Assembly (NCBI GenBank): GCA_052388025.1
Contig: JBQTIP010000038.1
Location: 1 to 10,226, forward strand
Length of the DNA stretch: 10,226 nt
Origin: JBQTIP01 sp052388025
GTDB lineage: Bacteria; Actinomycetota; UBA4738; HRBIN12
Direction: 5' to 3'
Positions 5,601 through 10,226 of this stretch are shown here, piece by piece. A program made the translations under genes and the position numbers. The notes under the pieces are model-generated. The model was not told where the DNA came from. It worked only from the letters and a program-made list of their open reading frames with translations, and ran no database searches. Each line of letters begins with the position of its first letter. The stretch's first letter is position 1.

Positions 5601-5648
5601 CTAACGATGCAGAATGTTGCGCTAAGGCTAAATAATCTGTATCGTTAG
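5601..5648 (+). promoter_or_regulatory. Promoter region with 13-nt inverted repeat upstream of AbiE-type operon
   Basis: CTAACGATGCAGA (5601-5613) and TCTGTATCGTTAG (5636-5648) are inverted repeats matching at 12 of 13 pairs, separated by 22 bp of unusually AT-rich DNA. A -35-like TTGCGC (5617-5622) is 17 bp from TATCGT (5640-5645), which would put the transcript start at or near the ATG at 5653. AATAAT (5631-5636) is an alternative -10. The right arm covers the -10 and no Shine-Dalgarno is visible. AbiEi antitoxins are known to repress their operon by binding inverted repeats in the promoter, so this repeat is the natural operator candidate. The rest of the 5467-5652 gap holds nothing I recognise. 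Confidence 0.55.
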
Positions 5649-5652
5649 CTCC

Positions 5653-6417
5653 ATGGACCAGCGACTCACCGACGGGCGGGTCATCGAGTTTTTCCACCTG
5701 GCATTCCTCCAGGTGCTCCAGGCACGGCTCGACCAGGCCCGCTACGTGGTGAAGGGCGGCGCTAACCTCCGCTACTTCTTCGAGAGTCTGCGCTACTCAG
5801 AGGATATCGATCTCGACGCCGTCGCAATCGAGCCCTGGAAGCTTGAAGCTAAGGTCGACGAGGTGCTGGCATCGCCGGCGACGGGACTGCTGCTCCGCAG
5901 CGGCGGTCTGGCCGTGGAACAAGTCACCAAGCCAAAGCAGACCGCGACGACACAGCGCTGGAAGCCGTTGATCGCGGTGAGCGGACGCCGGGTACCGGTG
6001 CGCACCAAGATCGAGTTCAGCCACCGGGCGACGGACCCGCGCCGGATCCTGGAGGCGGTACCCGACCGTGTTGTGGCCCCATACGCGCTGCGCGCACCGA
6101 CGATGCTGCACTACACCGCGGATGCCGCGATCGAGCAGAAGATTGGGGCACTCGCCCAGCGCTCGGAGACGCAGGCGCGCGACGTGTTCGATCTCGAGCT
6201 GCTCCTGCGTCGGCATCGCGACGCCATTGGGGTGGGGGAGATTGAACCGCATACCCTCGAGGTCGCCCTGGAGCGGGCCTTCGAGCTGCCGTTCGAGGCG
6301 TTTCGCGATCAGGTCGTGCGGTTTCTCGACCCGGAGGTCGCCGAGCTCTACGACGACCACGCCGCCTGGGAGCGGATGCAGGCCTTTGTCGCTGAACGGC
6401 TCATGGAGCTCCGATGA
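5653..6417 (+). CDS. Type IV toxin, AbiEii-family nucleotidyltransferase
   Basis: This 254-residue protein has the nucleotidyltransferase signature of the AbiEii/MenT-like toxins. YVVKGGANLRYFFESLRYSE followed by DIDLD gives the GG loop (35-36), Ser49 and the metal-binding Asp51 and Asp53. A likely third carboxylate is Glu121 in VRTKIEFSHR. The downstream block IEQKIGALAQRSETQARDVF then DLELLL (Lys163, Arg170, Arg176, Asp177, Asp180) matches the conserved K..AL..R...RD.FDL region. Such toxins transfer nucleotides to RNA targets (tRNA in MenT relatives), and the locus type is linked to phage abortive infection. The catalytic set looks complete. The gene overlaps the antitoxin by ATGA at 6414-6417, giving translational coupling. 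The order is toxin then antitoxin, the reverse of classical abiEi-abiEii. It may also be annotated simply as a nucleotidyltransferase. Confidence 0.85.
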   Translation: MDQRLTDGRVIEFFHLAFLQVLQARLDQARYVVKGGANLRYFFESLRYSEDIDLDAVAIEPWKLEAKVDEVLASPATGLLLRSGGLAVEQVTKPKQTATTQRWKPLIAVSGRRVPVRTKIEFSHRATDPRRILEAVPDRVVAPYALRAPTMLHYTADAAIEQKIGALAQRSETQARDVFDLELLLRRHRDAIGVGEIEPHTLEVALERAFELPFEAFRDQVVRFLDPEVAELYDDHAAWERMQAFVAERLMELR

Positions 6418-7079
6418 AGCCCACCGATGCCTTCGGCGACCTGCTCCGTCTGCGGCGGTCGATCATCGAAACGCGCGAGGTGGCTGTTCGACTGGGGCTG
6501 TCCATCAGCCGCGCCAGCCAGCTCCTGCACTCGTTGGAAGAGTCCGGCCTGGTGCGCCGCCTGCGTCGTGGTCTGTGGGCGCTGCATCCGGACGTTGATC
6601 CGTTCAGCGTTCCGCCGTACCTGACCGCGCCGTTTCCCGCCTACGTCTCGTTCTGGTCGGCACTCGCCCGCCACGGCATGATCGAGCAGGTCCCGCGACA
6701 GATCTTCGTCGCGTCGCTGGATCGAACCCGGCGGGTCACCACCACGGTTGGTACCTACTCGATCCATCATCTCGCGCCCGAGGTCTTCGATGGCTACGAC
6801 GGCTCGGAGGAGGTTGGCTACCTCGCGACGCCGGAGAAAGCCCTGTTCGACACGGTCTACCTGCGGGCAGCAGGCGGCGGCCAGACCCTCCTGCCTGAGC
6901 TGGAGCTCCCGGACGGGTTCCAAGAGGACAAGGTCGAAGAGTGGACCAGCCGTGTCGCCCGGCCGCGCCTGCGGACCCTCGTGTCTCGCGGCCTTGCCAA
7001 GGCGTTGGCCGGAGCCGCCCGGAGCGGTGCAACGCCGAGCTCTGAGCCCGGGGACGACGCGGGGGGTCCTCACATCTGA
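6414..7079 (+). CDS. Type IV antitoxin, AbiEi-like winged-helix protein
   Basis: The ATG at 6414 overlaps the toxin stop. The N-terminal ~58 residues form a winged helix: TREVAVRLGLSISRASQLLH, then SLEESGLVRRLRRGLWAL. This matches the DNA-binding domain of AbiEi antitoxins. The C-terminal part has the AbiEi core, YVSFWSALARHGMIEQVPRQ, TVGTYSIHHLAPEVFDGYDG and VGYLATPEKALFDTVYLRA. In this family the N-domain represses the operon and the C-domain is needed to neutralise AbiEii; here both would act from an unusual second position. The last residues, about 205-221 (ATPSSEPGDDAGGPHI), are low-complexity and run directly into a decapitated relB relic, so the natural C-terminus may have been replaced at a recombination junction near 7060-7075. 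The conserved core seems complete. Confidence 0.82.
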   Translation: MKPTDAFGDLLRLRRSIIETREVAVRLGLSISRASQLLHSLEESGLVRRLRRGLWALHPDVDPFSVPPYLTAPFPAYVSFWSALARHGMIEQVPRQIFVASLDRTRRVTTTVGTYSIHHLAPEVFDGYDGSEEVGYLATPEKALFDTVYLRAAGGGQTLLPELELPDGFQEDKVEEWTSRVARPRLRTLVSRGLAKALAGAARSGATPSSEPGDDAGGPHI

Positions 7080-7309
7080 GATCGTGGACAGGGTCGAGGG
7101 ACATCACGAACGAATCACCCTCACTCGCAACGGCCGACCGGCGGCCGTACTCGTAAGCCCGGAGGACCTGGAGGCGCTGGAGGACACGCTGGAGCTCCTG
7201 GCCGATCCGAGAGCTCGCGCGGAGATCGAACGGGCCCGCGCGGAGATCGCCGGGGGGAAAGGAATCCGGGCCGAGGAGCCTGAAGGCCCGCTGTCTGGGC
7301 AAGGCGTGA
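7075..7309 (+). pseudogene. RelB/YefM antitoxin relic, 5'-truncated and frameshifted
   Basis: The frame gives SEIVDRVEGHHERITLTRNG then RPAAVLVSPEDLEALEDTLE, closely parallel to the intact antitoxin at 1717-1971 from its residue 15 onward. The first ~14 codons (start, first strand) and any promoter are missing; the sequence upstream belongs to the abiEi gene. Near 7278-7281 an extra C (GAGCCTG for GAGCTG) shifts the frame. Removing it restores a normal end, AEELKARCLGKA, and a TGA at 7307-7309 that overlaps the toxin GTG by four bases. It is non-functional as it stands. Confidence 0.78.
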
Positions 7310-7579
7310 CCAGCTCCCGGTGGGAGCTCATCGTCGCTCCGTCAGATAATCGCAGTCTGGCCCGACTGCCGGAGAAAGCGGCGGCCGCCGTCGTCGAGTT
7401 CATGGTGGGATCGCTCACCGAGGATCCCAGGCGTCGGGCACAGGTTGCGTGGGGAGCTCGAAGGGCTCCGGGCAGCCCGTCGAGGACCCTATCGGGTGGT
7501 CTTCGAGATCGAGGAGCCGGCCCGGGAGGTCCGGGTGCTGAGGATCGATCACAGAGCGGACGTCTATCGGCCTCGGTAG
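7306..7579 (+). pseudogene. RelE/ParE toxin relic with one frameshift
   Basis: GTG at 7306 (overlapping the antitoxin relic stop as GTGA) gives MTSSRWELIVAPSDNRSLAR then LPEKAAAAVVEFMVGSLTED. Near 7441-7446 (CAGGTTGCG) one extra base shifts the frame. After correction the sequence continues LRGELEGLRAARRGPYRVVF and VLRIDHRADVYRPR to TAG 7577-7579. The restored length is 90 residues, normal for RelE. Its C-terminus keeps the canonical H-R-A-D-V-Y that the intact copy at 1972-2238 lacks. Loss of the antitoxin start and loss of the toxin frame together make a harmless relic. It converges with the redoxin gene, 19 bp apart. Confidence 0.78.
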
Positions 7580-7598
7580 GTCAGTATCCTCGATTCGG

Positions 7599-8210
7599 CT
7601 ACGCGCCGGTCGGGCCGACCCGCAGCTCGGCCAGCACGTCGAGGATGACCTGGTTGCGAGGCGTGTCCGCGACGTGCTTGTTCCGGTGGGCGAAGCGAAC
7701 CACGCCGTCGGTCGCCCGCACGATGCCACCGGTGTCCACGACGAACGTCCCCGGCATCTGCATGAGGTCCCCGCCATTCAGCCCTCGCTGGCGGGTCTCG
7801 GCGCGCAGGTTCTCCCTGACGAACGGCATGACCACCTGGGGGCCCAGCACCTGCATGATCGTCCCGCGGACGAGCCCATAGGCGCGGTATGCGGCGCGAT
7901 CGGGGTCGAGCAGCACTGGGAATGGAACCTCCCGGGACCCGGTGAAGGCCAGCCCGTCCTCGATGCCTCCCTGGCCGATCAGCACGACGTTCGCACCGGC
8001 CTCGCGGAACCGCTCCCGGTCGTCGCGGAGGCTCGCGACCTGGGCCTGGCAGAACGGGCATCCGAAGTACCGGAGGAACACGAGGACGGCGGGCCGGTCC
8101 TTCCATAACGAGGAGAGCGTGACCTCGTCACCGTCGAGACCGAGCAGCGTCGCGTCCGGAGCCCGATCTCCGACGCCCGGCGCCGACGTACCGCTCAGCA
8201 TGGGTGTCAT
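7599..8210 (-). CDS. Thioredoxin-fold redoxin / peroxiredoxin-like protein (AhpC-TSA type, CPFC)
   Basis: This 203-residue protein begins MTPMLSGTSAPGVGDRAPDA, the usual redoxin opening (G..APD). The active-site region is FLRYFGCPFCQAQVASLRDD, with Cys51 and Cys54 in a CPFC pair at the end of beta-strand 1 of the thioredoxin fold. The cis-proline block is MPGTFVVDTGGIVRATDG (Pro153). The pattern fits the AhpC/TSA_2 group of peroxiredoxin-like proteins: a CxxC in place of the classical PxxxTxxC motif suggests disulfide exchange or peroxide reduction with an intramolecular disulfide. No signal peptide is seen, so it is cytoplasmic. Its ATG (8210-8208) overlaps the stop of the kinase gene in an ATGA, so it is translated by coupling to that gene. 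A second Met at codon 4 is possible. Stop TAG is at 7601-7599. Confidence 0.85.
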   Translation of the reverse strand: MTPMLSGTSAPGVGDRAPDATLLGLDGDEVTLSSLWKDRPAVLVFLRYFGCPFCQAQVASLRDDRERFREAGANVVLIGQGGIEDGLAFTGSREVPFPVLLDPDRAAYRAYGLVRGTIMQVLGPQVVMPFVRENLRAETRQRGLNGGDLMQMPGTFVVDTGGIVRATDGVVRFAHRNKHVADTPRNQVILDVLAELRVGPTGA

Positions 8211-9997
8211 GGGGTCCGAACCACATTCCCGCTGGTGGGCGGCTCGAGGGATAGTCGGCCGGCAAGCCGGAAGGAGAACCGCGATCCGCGACCCGGCCGG
8301 CTCTCGATCTCCAGCTCGCTCCCGTGGAGCATGAGGATCTCTCGTACGAGCGCCAGGCCGAGCCCGAGGCCCTTGGGGCGCGCGTTGACGTCGCCGCCTC
8401 GGAAGAACCGTTCGCCGAGGTAGGGGAGGTCTTCATCGGCGATGCCCGGGCCGTCGTCGCTCACGGCCACGAGTATGTCCTCTTCCTCTCGCTGCGCCGA
8501 CAGGGTCACGACCGTTCCCTCCGGGGTGTGCTTCGCGGCGTTCGAGAGCAGGTTCTCGACCACCCGGTCTATCATTGAGGCGTCCCCGCCGGCCACCAGC
8601 CCCGGCGCGATCCGAACGACCAGCCGGCGGTCGTCGAACAGCGCCCGGAGTCGCTCCGCCGCTCCCTCGAGAAGCTGGCTGACGTCTATCGGCCGGAGCG
8701 CCGCCTCCCTGTTCCGGGCTTCGAGCCGAGAGAAGTCCAGCAGTGAGGTGATGAGCGTCTCGAGCGACCGTGCGTTGGCGTTCAGCCCGGACAGCAGCCG
8801 CCGGCGGGTGTGGGCGTCGACGGCCTCCCAACTCTCCTCCAGGGTGATCCCGGCTCCCTGGATGACCGTGAGCGGGGTTCGGAGCTCGTGGGAGACGGTC
8901 GTTAGGAAGTCGGTCTTCAGGCGATCCATCTCCTCCAGGCGCTCCACCGTTCGGCGCTCCTCGTCGTAGCGCCGGGCGGTCTCCAGCGCCAGGCCGGTCT
9001 GCGCTGCCAGCATCTCGAAGGCCTCCACCTCCTGCGGCGTGAGCGTACCCTCGCGCCGGTTCCCCGCCTCCAATACGGCGGAGAGCCAGCCTCCCACCCA
9101 GATCGGGCTCCCGATCGCCGCGCGGAAGCCCGCGTCTCGCACCGAGGGGATGGCCTCCGGAAGCGCCGAGTAGTCCTCGACGACGACGGTCTCCCCTTTC
9201 TGGAGCACGAGGCCGGTGATCCCTTCGGACGCCCGGTACACCCCGGCGGCGTGCTCCTCGGGAAGCCCGCGCGCCTGGACCACGTGGTACGTGCGAGCCT
9301 CCTCGTCGAGGGCGCACAGGCTCGCCACGTCGAAACCCATGTGGACGGCGGACTCGACGGCGAGGTCTAACACGCGGCCCGGCTCGAGCGTCATGGTGCG
9401 ACCCGCCGCGGCTACGGCGGAGATGAGCGAGGCCCACCGTTCCGACCTGGATCGAGCCTCTTCGGCTGCCTTCGCCCGCCGCGCCAGCTCCAGGGAGAGG
9501 AAGCTCGCCATGAGCGCCAAGACCGCGAGGAGGCCCAGGCGGACGAAGGCGCCGGCCGTCGCGACGTCCCATCCGGTGAGGGCCAGCGCCGACAGGTAGG
9601 AGGCGAAGGTGAGAGACAGGAGCGGAGGCTGGGCGCGCCGGGGGTAGAAGGCGAAGAACACGGTGGTGAGGCCGTACAGGAAGAAGAGCTCCGAGCGCCC
9701 TCCTCCGCTTGCGGCGATCAGCAGCGAGATCAGCACGATGTCGACGCACGACCACGCGTAGAGGACCAGCATGCCCAGCTCGGACTCGAACAGGCGCCTC
9801 CAGGGCAGGACCATGACCACCAGGCCGACGCCCGCCCCGACGCAGAGGATCCCGACGAACGGACCCGTCCGGATGTCCGGGCTCTCCGAGATCAACGGCA
9901 CGAGCACGAGGACACCGAGCGCAAGGCCGGTCGTCACGATCCCGATCCGGACGACGCGCAGCCAGTACGCGACGAACGCCTCAGCCTCGGAGCCCAT
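8207..9997 (-). CDS. Membrane sensor histidine kinase with GAF domain
   Basis: This 596-residue protein has about six membrane helices in residues 13-170 (for example LRVVRIGIVTTGLALGVLVL), a short coiled segment to about 195, and a GAF domain about 205-345 (LDLAVESAVHMGFDVASLCA; GFRAAIGSPIWVGG). The HisKA domain has its H-box FLTTVSHELRTPLTVIQGAG (phosphoacceptor His370). The ATPase domain has N-box ENLLSNAAKH (Asn482, Asn486), G1 DDGPGI (514-519), F-box ERFFRG and G2 GLGLGL (543-548). All catalytic elements are intact. It should autophosphorylate in response to a membrane, small-molecule or redox signal sensed by the N-terminal part or the GAF domain. No response regulator is in the window, so its partner is unknown. 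The ATG at 9997 is the first Met before the first helix; upstream GAAGTGAG is only a weak ribosome site. The gene ends in an ATGA overlap with the redoxin. Confidence 0.92.
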   Translation of the reverse strand: MGSEAEAFVAYWLRVVRIGIVTTGLALGVLVLVPLISESPDIRTGPFVGILCVGAGVGLVVMVLPWRRLFESELGMLVLYAWSCVDIVLISLLIAASGGGRSELFFLYGLTTVFFAFYPRRAQPPLLSLTFASYLSALALTGWDVATAGAFVRLGLLAVLALMASFLSLELARRAKAAEEARSRSERWASLISAVAAAGRTMTLEPGRVLDLAVESAVHMGFDVASLCALDEEARTYHVVQARGLPEEHAAGVYRASEGITGLVLQKGETVVVEDYSALPEAIPSVRDAGFRAAIGSPIWVGGWLSAVLEAGNRREGTLTPQEVEAFEMLAAQTGLALETARRYDEERRTVERLEEMDRLKTDFLTTVSHELRTPLTVIQGAGITLEESWEAVDAHTRRRLLSGLNANARSLETLITSLLDFSRLEARNREAALRPIDVSQLLEGAAERLRALFDDRRLVVRIAPGLVAGGDASMIDRVVENLLSNAAKHTPEGTVVTLSAQREEEDILVAVSDDGPGIADEDLPYLGERFFRGGDVNARPKGLGLGLALVREILMLHGSELEIESRPGRGSRFSFRLAGRLSLEPPTSGNVVRTP

Positions 9998-10037
9998 CTC
10001 ACTTCAATTCGTCGGCCGGTCGAGCCCTTACCTATAG

Positions 10038-10055
10038 GCCGACCGAGGGGTCGGC
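10038..10055. promoter_or_regulatory. 7-bp dyad between divergent kinase and leuS
   Basis: GCCGACC (10038-10044) and GGTCGGC (10049-10055) are exact reverse complements with a 4-nt spacer, in the 86-bp gap between the kinase start (9997) and leuS (10084). A CCTATAGG palindrome (10031-10038) abuts it and could supply a minus-strand -10 (TATAGG) for the kinase. An operator serving both genes is possible but unproven. Confidence 0.35.
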
Positions 10056-10068
10056 GGGGAGCGTTCTG

Positions 10069-10074
10069 TAGCAT
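10069..10074 (+). promoter_or_regulatory. Possible -10 element of leuS
   Basis: TAGCAT lies nine bases before the leuS ATG, and no Shine-Dalgarno is present in the intervening CCCGACC region. A transcript starting 7-10 bases after this box would begin at or near the ATG, so a leaderless mRNA is plausible. No good -35 is seen at 16-18 bp spacing, which lowers confidence. Confidence 0.35.
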
Positions 10075-10083
10075 TACCCGACC

Positions 10084-10226
10084 ATGCGCAGGTACGAGCC
10101 GAGCGAGATCGAGCCGAAGTGGCAGGCCGTCTGGGAGCAGGAGGGCCTTTACCGGGCCGACGACGAGGACGAGGCACGGCCTCGGTTCTACGCGCTCGAC
10201 ATGTACCCGTACCCCTCGGGCGACCT
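10084..10226 (+). CDS. leuS: Leucyl-tRNA synthetase, N-terminal part (3' end outside window)
   Basis: ATG at 10084 starts MRRYEPSEIEPKWQAVWEQE, then GLYRADDEDEARPRFYALDM and YPYPSGDL. The Y.P.EIE.KWQ..W...G opening and the (M/F)YPYPSG block just before the class I HIGH signature identify leucyl-tRNA synthetase. It charges tRNA-Leu with leucine in the cytoplasm. Only 47 codons are in the window and the HIGH residues themselves lie just beyond the edge. ValS and IleS have different sequences before their HIGH motifs, so the assignment is firm. The 86-bp upstream gap is too short for a T-box leader. Confidence 0.92.
   Translation, partial: MRRYEPSEIEPKWQAVWEQEGLYRADDEDEARPRFYALDMYPYPSGD

Noticed and set aside
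5467..5602. Short frame ending HIERDEIDRLRSRQAV then TAA at 5602-5604
   Set aside because: Helical-looking tail but no start codon with a ribosome site, no recognisable family and no supporting context.
9998..10083. T-box leader for leuS
   Set aside because: Only 86 bp separate it from the divergent kinase, with no specifier stem or T-box sequence; too short.
1..10226. CRISPR array, rRNA or tRNA gene, prophage genes
   Set aside because: No regularly spaced repeats, no conserved RNA gene sequences and no phage structural or integrase genes were seen on either strand.

Overview
The window is GC-rich with strong G/C third-position bias. Gene content (PD40 beta-propeller plus DUF11 secreted protein, NHL-repeat protein, several small toxin-antitoxin loci, and a LeuS N-terminus of the MYPYPSGD type) suggests an actinobacterium-like, probably environmental and poorly characterised, high-GC organism. 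That assignment is inference; no rRNA or other strong marker is present.

Layout from left to right. (1) 2-571: 3' part of an NHL-repeat beta-propeller gene. (2) 712-1449, minus strand: a gene for a helical-bundle, Cys-cluster and PDZ protein, readable end to end only after correcting four single-base frameshifts. Two imperfect direct repeats exactly 1020 bp apart flank it. (3) 1677-2238: an intact RelBE/YefM-type toxin-antitoxin operon with a good promoter overlapped by a 20-bp dyad, apparently leaderless. (4) 2271-2332: a 62-nt nested inverted repeat whose left half recurs at 2944-2970, on the other side of a cupin gene (2432-2905). (5) 3211-4533: a secreted six-blade PD40 propeller with a C-terminal DUF11 domain. 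(6) 4648-5466: a graveyard holding the first ~38 codons of a saccharopine-dehydrogenase-like gene, fused tail to tail with an internally deleted and truncated IS256-family transposase, then an unrecognised short ORF. (7) 5601-7079: a two-gene AbiE-type (type IV) toxin-antitoxin operon with toxin first and antitoxin second (ATGA overlap), preceded by an AT-rich promoter framed by a 13-nt inverted repeat. (8) 7075-7579: a second RelBE operon as a relic that lost its 5' end at the abiEi junction and carries a frameshift in each gene. (9) 9997-7599, minus strand: a membrane histidine kinase with a GAF domain, translationally coupled (ATGA) to a CPFC-type thioredoxin-fold redoxin. (10) 10084 onward: the start of leuS, divergent from the kinase.

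The centre (about 0.6-7.6 kb) reads as an accessory region of toxin-antitoxin modules, repeats and broken genes between more ordinary chromosomal genes. Seven single-base indels fall in about 1.8 kb of broken genes, while about 6.7 kb of other coding sequence is clean. This favours real decay over uniform sequencing error, although assembly error is not excluded. The most interesting items are the toxin-first AbiE operon with its operator-like repeat, the kinase-redoxin pair, the bundle/Cys/PDZ protein, and the small inverted-repeat family around the cupin gene.
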